A stretch of 43,533 nucleotides of DNA from a candidate division FCPU426 bacterium (GCA_030041545.1 JASHNQ010000065.1:1-43533), one strand, 5' to 3'. Shown: positions 1-8,854, numbered from the stretch's first letter. Numbers and translations: made by a program. Notes: generated from the letters alone by a model not told the origin.

Positions 1-13
1 AGGAGTAGGCTTC

Positions 14-1033
14 ATGGCGGAAACCAAAAAGAAAGCTGCGTTGACGGGTGAGCAAAAAGCCGCGGCCCTCCTCATTTCCCTGGGGCCGGAGTTGGCTGCC
101 AAGATCTACCAGCATCTGAAAGAGGAGACGGTCGAACAAGTCACCCTCCAGATCGCCAACTTAAGGAAGATCACTCCCGAAGAAAAAGACTCGGTGATGC
201 AAGAGGTCCTCAACATCGCCGCGGCGCAGGAATATATCTCCCAGGGCGGCGTGGAATACGCCCACGAAATCCTGGAAAAGGCCCTGGGAGCCAACAAGGC
301 GATGGAGATCATCAACCGCCTGCAGGGATCCCTGCAGATGACACCGTTTGATTACATCAAACGCACTGATCCCCAACAGCTGTTGAATTTCATCCAGGCC
401 GAGCATCCCCAAACCATCGCTTTGATCCTGGCGCACCTGACGCCGGATCACGCGGCCACCATCCTCGGGGCCCTGCCCACGGATATCCAGGTGGATGTGG
501 CCACCCGCATCGCCATCCTGGACCGCGCCGCGCCAGACGTGGTCATGGAAATCGAGCGCGTTCTGGAGCGCCGCATTTCCTCCATCTTCACCCAGGAATT
601 CACAGCGGCGGGCGGTGTCCGGTCCCTGGCCGAAGTGCTCAACCGGGCCGACCGCTCCACCGAAAAGGCCATCATGGAAAAACTGGAGGAGGTCAATCCC
701 GAATTGGCTGAGGAAGTCAAGCGACTCATGTTCGTCTTCGACGACCTGGTGGCCTTGGACAACCGCACTATCCAACAGATACTGCGCGAGGTGGACGCCA
801 AGGATTTAGCCTTGGCTTTGAAAGGGGCCAAGGAGGAGGTAAAGGAACATATCCTAAAAAACATGTCGAGCCGCGCCAAGGCCATGATCCAGGAGGACAT
901 GGAAGTCATGGGCCCCGTCCGCTTAAAGCACGCGGAAGAAGCCCAACAAAAGATCATCAACGTCGTCCGGCAGCTTGAGGAAATGGGAGAGATTGTGGTC
1001 GCCCGCGGCGGCGAAGAAGAGGTTATGATTTAA
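14..1033 (+). CDS. fliG: Flagellar motor switch protein FliG
   Basis: FliG forms the upper part of the cytoplasmic C-ring. It joins the MS-ring protein FliF and carries the torque helix that meets MotA. The 339 residues match the usual length (about 335). The N-terminal domain spans roughly residues 10-100; the middle domain contains the EHPQ motif at 130-133, which contacts FliM; the C-terminal domain holds MFVFDDL (239-245) and the charged torque region around 265-305. AGGAG at positions 1-5 lies 8 bases before the ATG. The stop shares one base with the fliH start, so translation is probably coupled. In most such clusters fliF lies just upstream, which here would be outside the window. Confidence 0.98.
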   Translation: MAETKKKAALTGEQKAAALLISLGPELAAKIYQHLKEETVEQVTLQIANLRKITPEEKDSVMQEVLNIAAAQEYISQGGVEYAHEILEKALGANKAMEIINRLQGSLQMTPFDYIKRTDPQQLLNFIQAEHPQTIALILAHLTPDHAATILGALPTDIQVDVATRIAILDRAAPDVVMEIERVLERRISSIFTQEFTAAGGVRSLAEVLNRADRSTEKAIMEKLEEVNPELAEEVKRLMFVFDDLVALDNRTIQQILREVDAKDLALALKGAKEEVKEHILKNMSSRAKAMIQEDMEVMGPVRLKHAEEAQQKIINVVRQLEEMGEIVVARGGEEEVMI

Positions 1034-1950
1034 TGGGCCGGGGGGTTCTCTCTAACCAGGATTACCAGTATTCGAAGCAAGGTTACCTGGTGGATAACGT
1101 CCCTTGGCAGGAGGAAATCCAAAGACGGCTCAAGGAAGAGATCAAAAAAAGGATATCCGAGCCCAGACCCACCCTGGACACGGATGAATTCCAGCCCTTT
1201 TTGCTTCCGGAAAACCCGGAAGCCGTCGAGGTGAAGGAGGCGGCTCCGCCTCCGGAACCCGCACCGGAAGAAATAGCCGAAAAGACCAGGGTCGAGGCCG
1301 AGGAGAAAGCCAAGGCCATTGAACAGACAGCCCGGAAGAATGCTTATGAGATCGTGGAGCAAGCCCGTTGGGAAGCCAGTGACCTGATCGCCAAGGCCAA
1401 GGAAGAAGCCGAAAAAGAAGTCCAGGCTTTGAAGGAAGGGGCCGTTGAAGAGGGCCGCCGGCAGGGAGTCGAAAAGGGCCGGCAAGAAGGGATGGAAAAG
1501 GGACGAGAGGAAGGCCGGCAGGTCTATGTGGAAGCCGTCAAGAAATGGAACGGCATGGCGGAGGGGGCGGCGCAAGAGCGCAAAAGGCTCCTGGGGGAAA
1601 TGCAACCCATCTTGGTGGAATTGGTCGGGGAAGCGCTTCACAAGTGCCTTCAAAAAGAAGCTAAGCGGCATCATCAGATGGTTTTGGATTTGGCCCAAGA
1701 AGTCATCAAGAAAGCCCAGGATCAGGTGCACCTCAAATTGCGCCTAAATCCTGAGGATGTGGAGGAAGTAGAAGCCCAAAAAGAACAGTTGCAGTTGTCC
1801 GTCGGCGCGGGGGATTTGGAAATCGTTCCCGATGCCCGGATTGAGCGGGGTGGCTGTATTTTGGAAACCGAGGCGGGCTCGGTGGACGCCCGCTTATCCA
1901 CGGTGGTGGACCAGGTGAAAGAGTCCTTGAAAGAAGGCATGTCCCTTTAA
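1033..1950 (+). CDS. fliH: Flagellar assembly protein FliH, export ATPase regulator
   Basis: FliH binds the export ATPase FliI and links it to the C-ring. The protein has 305 residues. A Pro/Glu-rich stretch lies near 55-80, followed by a long charged coiled coil (about 80-165). Glycines at 141, 145, 149, 153, 157 and 161 form an unbroken run of GxxxG steps, the hallmark of the FliH helix. The C-terminal domain carries the conserved ERGGC patch near 271-275 and an AGSVDARL patch near 281-288. The chosen ATG overlaps the fliG stop by one base. No strong Shine-Dalgarno is seen inside the end of fliG, so coupling is likely. A slightly later start cannot be excluded. Confidence 0.93.
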   Translation: MGRGVLSNQDYQYSKQGYLVDNVPWQEEIQRRLKEEIKKRISEPRPTLDTDEFQPFLLPENPEAVEVKEAAPPPEPAPEEIAEKTRVEAEEKAKAIEQTARKNAYEIVEQARWEASDLIAKAKEEAEKEVQALKEGAVEEGRRQGVEKGRQEGMEKGREEGRQVYVEAVKKWNGMAEGAAQERKRLLGEMQPILVELVGEALHKCLQKEAKRHHQMVLDLAQEVIKKAQDQVHLKLRLNPEDVEEVEAQKEQLQLSVGAGDLEIVPDARIERGGCILETEAGSVDARLSTVVDQVKESLKEGMSL

Positions 1951-1979
1951 GTTGGGAAAGAGGGTTGGGAGGGAAAACC

Positions 1980-3320
1980 ATGAATCCAGTTTTAAACGAC
2001 ATTCTCCCCCCGCTGGAGGACTTGAAGAAGAGATTGAAGGATACCGACATCACCCGGGTGAACGGACGGGTGGAACAAGTAGTGGGGCTGGTGATTGAAT
2101 CCTCCGGGCCTGCCGCTTCCGTGGGCGAAGCCTGTTGGATCACGGCCGCCAACGGAACGGGCGAGCCAGTTTTGGCCGAAGTCGTAGGGTTTCGGCAGCA
2201 CCGGGTTTTATTGATGCCCTTGGGCGAAATGAGGGGCCTGGGACCTGGCAGCGAAGTGGTGCGGACGGGCCAACCCTTCAAAGTGGCCGTGGGCGACGCC
2301 TTATTGGGCCGGGTGGTCGATGCCATGGGGAAACCGTTGGATGGCAAAGGGCCTTTGGGCCCTACGCGGGAAAACTACCCCATCCACCGCGAGCCGCCAC
2401 CCGCCATGGAACGCCGCCGCATCACCCAGCCGGTGGTGACCGGTGTGAGGGCCATTGACGCGCTTTTGACCCTGGGCGAGGGACAGAGGCTGGGGCTTTT
2501 CGCGGGTTCGGGCGTGGGTAAAAGCACCCTTTTAGGGATGGTCGCCCGCAACACGGAAGCGGATATCAACGTCATCGCGCTGGTGGGAGAGCGCGGAAGG
2601 GAAGTGAGGGACTTCTTAGAGAGGGATTTGGGGGAAAAAGGCCTGAAGCGCAGCGTGGTGGTGGTGGCGACTTCCGACCAGCCCTCGCTGATCCGAATCC
2701 AGGCCGCTTTGGTGGCCACGGCCGTGGCGGAATACTTCCGCGACCAGGGCAAGCGCGTGATGCTGATGATGGATTCCATCACCCGTTTCGCCATGGCCCA
2801 GCGGGAGGTGGGGCTGGCCATCGGCGAGCCGCCCACGACTAAGGGCTACACCCCCTCGGTGTTCGCGCTTTTGCCGAAGCTCCTTGAAAGGGCGGGCACG
2901 ACCTCCCACCAGGGCAGTATCACGGGGATTTACACCATCCTCGTGGAAGCGGACGACATGAACGAACCCGTGGCTGACGCCTGCCGGGCCATCTTGGACG
3001 GCCACGTGGTCTTGTCGCGGGAGTTGGCTTCGCAGAATCACTATCCCGCCATCGACGTCTTGGAAAGTGTTTCCCGCGTGATGCGGGATATCGTGGGAAA
3101 GGAACAATTGGAAGCGGCTGCCCGCATCCGTTCGGTGCTGGCGACCTATAAAGGCGCGGAGGATTTGATTTCGATTGGGGCCTACGTGAAGGGAAGCAGC
3201 CCGAGGGTGGACGACGCCCTCAAACGGCTGGACGCCGTGCAAAACTTCCTCCGGCAACAGCGCGAGGAAACCGCCACTTGGCCCGATACGCTTCAAAAAA
3301 TGAAGGGCTTTCTGGCCTAG
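1980..3320 (+). CDS. fliI: Flagellum-specific export ATPase FliI
   Basis: FliI is the F1-beta-like ATPase that helps deliver and unfold export substrates at the cytoplasmic face of the basal body. It has 446 residues, the usual size. Walker A is AGSGVGKST (175-183), Walker B lies in the RVMLMMDSITRF stretch, and the GEPPTTKGYTPSVF motif typical of FliI/SctN follows. The reading frame is open from a TTG at 1965, but the ATG at 1980 is preferred because GGGAGGG stands 6 bases before it. The gene sits between fliH, its regulator, and fliJ, its stalk-like partner. Confidence 0.97.
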   Translation: MNPVLNDILPPLEDLKKRLKDTDITRVNGRVEQVVGLVIESSGPAASVGEACWITAANGTGEPVLAEVVGFRQHRVLLMPLGEMRGLGPGSEVVRTGQPFKVAVGDALLGRVVDAMGKPLDGKGPLGPTRENYPIHREPPPAMERRRITQPVVTGVRAIDALLTLGEGQRLGLFAGSGVGKSTLLGMVARNTEADINVIALVGERGREVRDFLERDLGEKGLKRSVVVVATSDQPSLIRIQAALVATAVAEYFRDQGKRVMLMMDSITRFAMAQREVGLAIGEPPTTKGYTPSVFALLPKLLERAGTTSHQGSITGIYTILVEADDMNEPVADACRAILDGHVVLSRELASQNHYPAIDVLESVSRVMRDIVGKEQLEAAARIRSVLATYKGAEDLISIGAYVKGSSPRVDDALKRLDAVQNFLRQQREETATWPDTLQKMKGFLA

Positions 3321-3328
3321 GGAGCGCC

Positions 3329-3820
3329 ATGGCAAAGAGGTTTCGGTTCCGTTTGGGACAAATTTTGAGGCTTCGCGAGCAAATGGAGGAACTCCGGGTG
3401 CGGGAACTGGCCCAGGCCCAAGGAGAACTCTTGAAAATTGAGGATTCCCTGAAGGCCCATGCCGAGGAAGAAAAAACCTTCCTGGAGCGATACGGCGATT
3501 TCGAAAAAACAGGCGCTTTCAACGCCGACGATGTCATGGCCTATTGCCAGTACAGGGACTGGCTTTTAAGGCGGGAAAAGGAACTGCGCCGCCGCGAGAA
3601 GGAATGGATGAAGGAAGTGGAACGCCGGCGGCAGGCCGCCGTGAAAGCTTCCCGGGAGAAGCGGCTCTTGGAAAATTTGAGGGAAAAACAACTCCGCGCC
3701 CACGCCCAGGAAGTCCTGGGCGAGGAACAGCGGTTTTTGGACGAGATTTCGTCCATCGCTTTCGTTCGGAGGGCACGGGCCCTCCAAACCGCGGAAGTCC
3801 ATGAAAATTTAGGGAGGTGA
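3329..3820 (+). CDS. fliJ: Flagellar export protein FliJ
   Basis: FliJ is a small antiparallel coiled coil that inserts into the FliI hexamer and also touches FlhA and export chaperones. The 163-residue product is almost wholly helical and charged (rich in Glu, Arg, Lys, Gln) and opens with the FRFRLGQILRLRE pattern typical of the family. The frame is open upstream into fliI, but the ATG at 3329 is chosen. It has GGAG 5 bases upstream, directly after the fliI stop, and family similarity begins there. Identification rests on this N-terminal pattern, coiled-coil composition, length and position after fliI. Confidence 0.88.
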   Translation: MAKRFRFRLGQILRLREQMEELRVRELAQAQGELLKIEDSLKAHAEEEKTFLERYGDFEKTGAFNADDVMAYCQYRDWLLRREKELRRREKEWMKEVERRRQAAVKASREKRLLENLREKQLRAHAQEVLGEEQRFLDEISSIAFVRRARALQTAEVHENLGR

Positions 3821-3824
3821 TATT

Positions 3825-4637
3825 GTGGATTTAGCAACGGTCATCGGTCTTGCAATCGGTTGGATTGGGGTCGTGGGTGGATCGCTCTTGGACCACTTGG
3901 ATCCCAGGGCCCTTTTGCAGCTGCCCGCCTTCATCATCATCTTCCTGGGGACGTCCGGCGCCACCATGATGAGCTTCCCCTTCGACACCGTCAAGGAAGT
4001 TTGGCCGGTTTTGAAAAAGGCCTTCAAACGTCAGGAGTTGGACCCGGCGGCCATTGTGACCCAATTGGTGGGCTTTGCCACAAAGGCTCGACGGGAAGGC
4101 TTGCTGGGCTTGGAAGAAGAGGCGGAGGCTATCCAAGACCCCTTCCTCAAGAAGGGACTTCAACTGGTCGTGGACGGCACGGACATTGAAATGATTCGCA
4201 ATATCATGGAAACCGACATCGCTTTCTTGGAATCCCGGCACAAGGTGGGGGAGAGTGTTTTCGGGACTTTCGGCGGTTTCGCCCCGACCTTGGGCATCAT
4301 CGGGACCGTCATCGGTCTTATTCACGCCTTGTCCTCCTTCGCATCTGGGGAAGCCGATCCGGTGGCCCTGGTGGGCGCCATCGCCACCGCCTTTATCGCG
4401 ACCTTTTACGGTATTTCCTTTGCCAACCTGATCTTCCTGCCGATTTCCTTTAAGTTGAAGCAAAACAGCCAAGCGGAAGTTTTGCTGCGAGAAGTCATGC
4501 TGGAAGGCATCCTGGCCATCTCGGCGGGTGACAACCCCCGCATTGTTGAGGAAAAGCTGAAAGCCTTCCTGCCGCCCCGGATGAAGATGGACATGGAAGC
4601 CGCCAAGGCGCAGGAAGGTGGCGAAAAAGAGGAATAA
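3825..4637 (+). CDS. motA: Flagellar stator protein MotA
   Basis: MotA forms the ring of the inner-membrane stator that converts ion flow into torque on FliG. The 270 residues contain four hydrophobic segments: about 4-20, 31-50, 147-170 and 181-206. The cytoplasmic loop has R89/R90 and E97-E99 at the place of the charged residues that interact with FliG. The conserved prolines of TM3 and TM4 appear as P154 (in APTLGIIGTVIG) and P206. The start is GTG. A perfect GGAGGTGA (3813-3820) covers the fliJ stop and ends 4 bases before it. motB follows after 54 bases. The sequence does not settle whether the coupling ion is H+ or Na+. Confidence 0.96.
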   Translation: MDLATVIGLAIGWIGVVGGSLLDHLDPRALLQLPAFIIIFLGTSGATMMSFPFDTVKEVWPVLKKAFKRQELDPAAIVTQLVGFATKARREGLLGLEEEAEAIQDPFLKKGLQLVVDGTDIEMIRNIMETDIAFLESRHKVGESVFGTFGGFAPTLGIIGTVIGLIHALSSFASGEADPVALVGAIATAFIATFYGISFANLIFLPISFKLKQNSQAEVLLREVMLEGILAISAGDNPRIVEEKLKAFLPPRMKMDMEAAKAQEGGEKEE

Positions 4638-4691
4638 TTCTTACATTGATTCCGCCCCTCGTCGAGGGAGAATGAAGTCGGAGACTTAGAA

Positions 4692-5465
4692 ATGCCAAAA
4701 CGCAGAAAAGGAGGCCACGAAGCGGGATTAGAGTTGGAATCCGGCGGAATGATGCGCTGGCTTTTGACTTACGCCGACCTGATCACGCTCTTGTTGGCAA
4801 CCTTCGTCATCCTTTTCGCAACGGCCACCCAAAGCAAGGCCATTGTGGAGGAAATCAAGGCCCAAATCCGGGCGGTCTTCGGACCTATCCAGGGTAACAC
4901 GGCCATTTTGCCTTCCCAAAGTTCGAACGCCGGGGAGAATTACAAGATCATCCCGGGTGAACCACGGGAGGGAGGGCCGGTTGGCGGACCGATCAAGCCA
5001 AAATTGAATCCCCTGGGCGATATGGAAAAGGGAATCGTGCACGCCTTGCAGCCGCAGTTGGGGGCCAATAAGGTTTTTATCCGCAAGGAAGCCCGCGGGC
5101 TTGTGATCAGTCTCTTGACCGATAAGGTCCTATTTGATATCGGCGACTACCATTTGAAGCCGGAAGGAAAGGAACTCCTCGACAAAATCGCGCCTATTTT
5201 GAAGAAGGACGCGAGTAAGAAAATAGCGGTGGAAGGCTACACGGACGACCTTTCCGTCCATACGGGCAGACTACCCAGCAATTGGGAGCTTTCCGCACTT
5301 CGAGCCACCGCCGTGGTAAGGTATTTGGTGTCGGAAAAGGGCTTGGATCCCAGCCGTTTCTCGGCGGCGGGCTATGGGGAATACCAACCCTTGGTTCCCA
5401 ACATCAGTGAAGCGAACCGTCGGCTCAATCGACGGGTCGACATTGTCATCATGAATTTGGATTAA
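4692..5465 (+). CDS. motB: Flagellar stator protein MotB
   Basis: MotB is the plug and peptidoglycan-anchor subunit of the stator. It has 257 residues, one N-terminal transmembrane helix (about 24-44) and the ion-binding aspartate D29 in the TYADLITLLL stretch. A periplasmic linker with the plug region follows, then an OmpA-like peptidoglycan-binding domain (about 136-254) with NWELS at 197-201 and arginines at 204 and 247-248. GGAG at 4680-4683 lies 8 bases before the ATG. The 54-base gap after motA holds a small GC-rich inverted repeat (CCCTC/GAGGG) and no gene. Confidence 0.96.
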   Translation: MPKRRKGGHEAGLELESGGMMRWLLTYADLITLLLATFVILFATATQSKAIVEEIKAQIRAVFGPIQGNTAILPSQSSNAGENYKIIPGEPREGGPVGGPIKPKLNPLGDMEKGIVHALQPQLGANKVFIRKEARGLVISLLTDKVLFDIGDYHLKPEGKELLDKIAPILKKDASKKIAVEGYTDDLSVHTGRLPSNWELSALRATAVVRYLVSEKGLDPSRFSAAGYGEYQPLVPNISEANRRLNRRVDIVIMNLD

Positions 5466-5485
5466 TAAATTAAGGAGGGATGAAA

Positions 5486-5962
5486 ATGGCAGATCAAGGT
5501 GAGAGTGGCGCAAGGGGGCTGTTGACGATTTTACTGATCATCAGCGCGTTGACGCTGGCCGGGTTGGTCGGGTTGGGAGCCTTGGTCTTTACCAAGATGG
5601 GTGCCATGGCCAATCCCCAGAAGGAAGCCAAGGTCATCGAGCAAAAGCCCGAACCCGGCAAAATCTATGACCTTGGGATTTTCACCGTGAACCTGGCTGA
5701 CGAGGAAGCCTCACGTTACGTTCGGGCGCAGGTTGAGCTGGAATACAGCCCTGTGAATACCGAGTTAGACAAGGAAATCAAGCTTCGGGACGCCCAGTTC
5801 AAGGATATGGTCAACAGCCTCTTGAACGACCGCACGGCCGCGGAATTGGCCACTTCCGAGGGCAAGGAACAATTCCGCCGCGAATTGCAGCTGAAGATCA
5901 ATGAAGCCCTGAAGTACGGGGCCATTACGAATGTCTACTTGACCCAATTTGCGGTCCAATGA
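5486..5962 (+). CDS. fliL: Flagellar basal body-associated protein FliL
   Basis: FliL is a single-pass inner-membrane protein that rings and stabilises the stator. The 158 residues have a transmembrane segment at about 11-36 and a periplasmic domain with a conserved beginning (YDLGIFTVNL) and end (TNVYLTQFAVQ). Two starts are possible. AGGAGG at 5473-5478 is 7 bases from the ATG at 5486 but only 1 base from an ATG at 5480, so 5486 is preferred. It follows motB by 20 bases, the expected stator neighbourhood. Confidence 0.92.
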   Translation: MADQGESGARGLLTILLIISALTLAGLVGLGALVFTKMGAMANPQKEAKVIEQKPEPGKIYDLGIFTVNLADEEASRYVRAQVELEYSPVNTELDKEIKLRDAQFKDMVNSLLNDRTAAELATSEGKEQFRRELQLKINEALKYGAITNVYLTQFAVQ

Positions 5963-5985
5963 TGTAAAGGCAGTTTGGAGCTCTT

Positions 5986-6074
5986 AGTTTTAAGTGTTGA
6001 GTTATTGAAATTTTGGATTCGTTTACGAATCCAAAAAAACTTCAACTTAGATTTAAAACTCAAAACTTAACACT
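5986..6074. repeat. Long imperfect AT-rich palindrome between fliL and fliM
   Basis: The 139-base gap between fliL and fliM is occupied by nested inverted repeats. The outer arms 5986-6003 and 6057-6074 match at 16 of 18 positions. Inner arms 6005-6009 and 6041-6045 match perfectly. The central arms 6011-6021 and 6026-6036 form a perfect 11-bp stem around TTTA. The whole is much richer in A+T than the flanking genes. It could be a miniature mobile or REP-like element, or a processing hairpin in the transcript. It lacks a GC-rich stem directly followed by a T tract, so a simple intrinsic terminator is less likely. Confidence 0.7.
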
Positions 6075-6101
6075 GTTCTTTGGGTGGAAGGGGGGAAAAA
6101 C

Positions 6102-7136
6102 ATGGATGATTTGCTATCCGACGGCGAAGTAAGCGCATTGCTTTCCGAATTGGACGTGGGCATGGCGGGTGCCGGCGCCTCTGAGCCTTCCGCTTCGGTT
6201 GCGGCCGCTGTCCCGGAAGCCGGGATTACGGTGGATGAGCAGGGGCGTAAGATCAAGACCTACGACTTCAACCGGCCCAACCGCTTTTCCAAGGATCACA
6301 TGCGGACCCTGGAAATGTTGCACGAGATCTTTTCAAGGGGTTTTACCGCATCGGTGGCTGCCTATTTGCGCACTGTGGCGGAAATCAAGGTGGTTTCGGT
6401 CACCCAAAAGCCTTTCCGCGAATACACCATGTCGCTTCCCCGGCCCGACTGCATTTTTGTGTTGAAAATGGAACCCTTGGACGGCTCCTTCCTTTTGGAG
6501 ATCAACCCCGAACTGGTGCTCACCCTGATCGACCGCATCCTGGGCGGTCCGGGTAAGGCCCCGACCGCCCCGCGGGAATTGACCTTGATCGAGCAGTCGG
6601 TCATTGAAAAGATTGTCAACCGGGGTTTGGAAACCCTGCAGGAAGCCTGGCTAAAGGTGGGCCATTTCCAGCCCAAACTCACAGGCTACGAGACCACCGC
6701 ACAATTTGTGCAGGTCGTGGCGCCCAATGAAATCTCCGCGGTCATCGAGTTTGAGGTGAAGGTCAATGAGGTGACGGGAAAGATGTCCATGTGCATCCCC
6801 TACGTTGTCCTGGAACCCATCATCGGCGACTTGTCGGCCCAAAAATGGTTCACGGTGGGGAAAAAGGAGTCCACGGCAGAAACCGTAGAAAGCCTCACCA
6901 AGGTGATGCGCGAGGCCATGATGCCCATCGTCGTCCGGGTCGGCTCGGCTCAGATCGCTGTGCAGGAAATGCTCAGGTTGAGGGCGGGCGACGTGATCCG
7001 GCTGAATACAAGCCCCCACCACGAGATCGAGGTGTTAATCGAGGGACTGGTCAAATTGAAGGGGCGTCCCGGCGTTTCCTCCAAAAAGAAAGCCCTTCAA
7101 GTGACAAAGGTTTATTCGCCGGAAGAGAAGATATAG
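6102..7136 (+). CDS. fliM: Flagellar motor switch protein FliM
   Basis: FliM is the middle part of the C-ring and receives phosphorylated CheY. It has 344 residues. The N-terminal peptide LSDGEVSALL (5-14) corresponds to the CheY-binding LSQxEIDALL motif. A linker leads to a CheC-like middle domain (about 45-235, with GGPGKAP) and a C-terminal SpoA domain (about 255-335) that pairs with FliN. The frame is open from a GTG at 6084, but the ATG at 6102 is preferred: it follows AAGGGGGG by 5 bases and puts the CheY peptide at the true N-terminus. The intact peptide implies chemotactic control, though no che gene lies in the window. Confidence 0.96.
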   Translation: MDDLLSDGEVSALLSELDVGMAGAGASEPSASVAAAVPEAGITVDEQGRKIKTYDFNRPNRFSKDHMRTLEMLHEIFSRGFTASVAAYLRTVAEIKVVSVTQKPFREYTMSLPRPDCIFVLKMEPLDGSFLLEINPELVLTLIDRILGGPGKAPTAPRELTLIEQSVIEKIVNRGLETLQEAWLKVGHFQPKLTGYETTAQFVQVVAPNEISAVIEFEVKVNEVTGKMSMCIPYVVLEPIIGDLSAQKWFTVGKKESTAETVESLTKVMREAMMPIVVRVGSAQIAVQEMLRLRAGDVIRLNTSPHHEIEVLIEGLVKLKGRPGVSSKKKALQVTKVYSPEEKI

Positions 7137-7159
7137 AGAAGATATAAGGAAAGGCTTCC

Positions 7160-8131
7160 ATGGCCGATACGGAAAAACTTCAAAGTTTCGGGGAAGAGGC
7201 CGCGATGGATTTGGCCCAATTCCTGACAGGCCTTTTGGGCCGCGACGTGGGGGTGGCCTTGGCCCAGGTTTCCGAGACGGATCCTGCCTCCGTGTCCTCA
7301 GCCCTTGATTCCCCCTATTTGTTTTCCTCCTTCAAAGGGACCGGTGGCGTGGACGGTTCGGCACTCTTCTTGGCCAAGGAAAAGGATGCCGCCATCATGT
7401 CCGACCTCTTGATCGGGCAGGACGGAACCAGCGCGCCGGACAAAATGACCGAAATGCACCTTTCGGCTTTCGGGGAAGTGGTCCACCAAGCCGCGGAGAT
7501 TTTCACCCGCGGAGCTAAAAAAATGGCCGGTTCCAAGGCCCTTTGGGAGGCCGGGGAAACAACGGTCCAGGATCCCTTGACGGGAGGCCAAAGCCTCTCC
7601 CGGCTGGGAGGGGCCTTGACGGTTTTCACTTTTAATGTTTTTATCCAGGATCTTTTATCCAGCGAACTGTTGTTTTGCCTTCCCGACCCGGTGGCGGCCA
7701 AACTCACCTCCGGGGGGGGAAAGGGGGCGGCGGGCACCGGCGTTGGCGCCGGGACATCCCCCCGCCCTCAACCATCCGGTGTTTCAACCGTAAACACCCA
7801 ACCGTGGGCAGGAGGTGCTCAAATGGAACCGTTAGAGAATGAATTCGCAGGGTCGGTCCGGCCGGCCGGAGGCAACATCGGCCTGCTGTTGGATGTTCCC
7901 CTGAAGCTCACAGTGGAGTTGGGGCGCACCACCAAGCTGGTGAAGGAAATCCTGGCCTTGGCGCCAGGATCGGTGGTGGAACTGGACAAACTGGCCGGTG
8001 AAGCCGTGGATATCCTGGTGAACGAAAAATTGATCGCCAAAGGGGAAGTGGTCGTGATCGACGAGAATTTCGGCGTCCGCATCACGGAAATCATCAATCC
8101 CGAGGAACGGCTGAACGCGGTCCAGCCTTAA
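7160..8131 (+). CDS. fliN: Flagellar motor switch protein FliN with CheC-like N-domain (FliY type)
   Basis: The 323-residue product forms the base of the C-ring. The C-terminal SpoA domain (about 239-315, starting [18 protein letters not shown]) is clear FliN. The N-terminal ~180 residues resemble the CheC-like half of FliY, joined by a Gly/Pro/Thr-rich linker (about 184-235). In active CheC/FliY phosphatases a conserved ExxN pair acts on CheY-P. Here the matching place reads E106-V-V-H109, so catalysis is doubtful. The start follows AAGGAAAGG by 4 bases. A perfect internal Shine-Dalgarno lies in the linker (see the entry at 7810). FliN is the safe name; FliY describes the architecture. Confidence 0.93.
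   Translation: MADTEKLQSFGEEAAMDLAQFLTGLLGRDVGVALAQVSETDPASVSSALDSPYLFSSFKGTGGVDGSALFLAKEKDAAIMSDLLIGQDGTSAPDKMTEMHLSAFGEVVHQAAEIFTRGAKKMAGSKALWEAGETTVQDPLTGGQSLSRLGGALTVFTFNVFIQDLLSSELLFCLPDPVAAKLTSGGGKGAAGTGVGAGTSPRPQPSGVSTVNTQPWAGGAQMEPLENEFAGSVRPAGGNIGLLLDVPLKLTVELGRTTKLVKEILALAPGSVVELDKLAGEAVDILVNEKLIAKGEVVVIDENFGVRITEIINPEERLNAVQP
7810..7825 (+). promoter_or_regulatory. Internal ribosome-binding site and ATG inside fliN
   Basis: AGGAGGTG (7810-7817), a perfect anti-Shine-Dalgarno match, is followed by an ATG at 7823. Seven bases separate AGGAGG from the ATG. This ATG is in frame with fliN (codon 222) and stands exactly between the linker and the SpoA domain. Starting here would yield a 102-residue stand-alone FliN. 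This internal signal is stronger than the one before the full-length start. Internal starts of this kind are known in type III secretion SctQ genes. Use of this one is inferred. Confidence 0.7.
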
Positions 8132-8158
8132 TCCGGGGGCGGGAAGACGCAGATCCCC

Positions 8159-8854
8159 ATGGACATGACCCGTTCATCCCACTGCAACTTCTGGAACCTT
8201 TCCTTCCTTCTTTGGCTGGGGTTGGTTTTAGGGATTTGTTATTTCCTGCCCGGGGCATCTTTCGTTCAGGCGCAAGTGGACGAAAAAAGCACATTGTTTC
8301 AGCAGGGACCCTCGACCTCCTTCCATTCGGCGCCTGTTTCCCAGCCGATGGCCCTTCCTGAGGAAGCCTCCACTCCTTCCCCCGGCCTATTTTCCGCCTT
8401 CGCAAGGCTGGTTTTGGCCCTGGCCGTCACCATCGGTTTGATCGTTGTCACCGTGTGGGGATTGAAATGGATTTGGGAAAGGAGGGGCCTGGGCCAATGG
8501 GCCGAGGAAGGGAAAGCGATTCGAGTTTTGGCCTCTGCCTTTCTATCCCCCCGTAAGTCCATCTACCTGGTGGAAGTGGGAAAACGGATCCTAGTGGTGG
8601 GCGTGGGCGGGGAAGAAATGACTTGCCTGGACGTCATCCGGGAGGAGGGAGAAGTGGAAGCTTTGCGGGGCGCCACCCAGCAAGGATTTCCGGGGGTCTT
8701 CAACCGAGTGATGCAGAACCACCAGACCGCCGACACGGAGGCCGAAGCCAAGCGCATCCTTGAGGAAAGCAACCAGGCGGTCGGCGGTTACGTGGCCCAA
8801 CTAAGGAATATGAAGAAGAAAAGCACTCCTGAATCAACGGAAGGAAAAAAATGA
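8159..8854 (+). CDS. fliO: Flagellar biosynthetic protein FliO
   Basis: FliO is the membrane assembly factor for the FliP ring of the export gate. The 231-residue product has an N-terminal hydrophobic segment (about 14-38) ending in a possible signal cleavage site, a polar periplasmic stretch, and a second transmembrane helix (about 79-102) followed by KWIWERRG. The cytoplasmic part contains the VEVGKRILVVGVGGEEMTCL pattern typical of FliO. Two nearby ATGs (8159, 8165) are both possible and neither has a strong Shine-Dalgarno. The stop overlaps the fliP start (ATGA), and fliO-fliP-fliQ-fliR is the classic order. Confidence 0.9.
   Translation: MDMTRSSHCNFWNLSFLLWLGLVLGICYFLPGASFVQAQVDEKSTLFQQGPSTSFHSAPVSQPMALPEEASTPSPGLFSAFARLVLALAVTIGLIVVTVWGLKWIWERRGLGQWAEEGKAIRVLASAFLSPRKSIYLVEVGKRILVVGVGGEEMTCLDVIREEGEVEALRGATQQGFPGVFNRVMQNHQTADTEAEAKRILEESNQAVGGYVAQLRNMKKKSTPESTEGKK

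Noticed and set aside
7828-7835. ACCGTTAG inside fliN as a sigma-28 -10 box
   Set aside because: The -35 position reads CAGGAGGT, which does not match; the sequence is explained by the coding frame and internal ribosome site.
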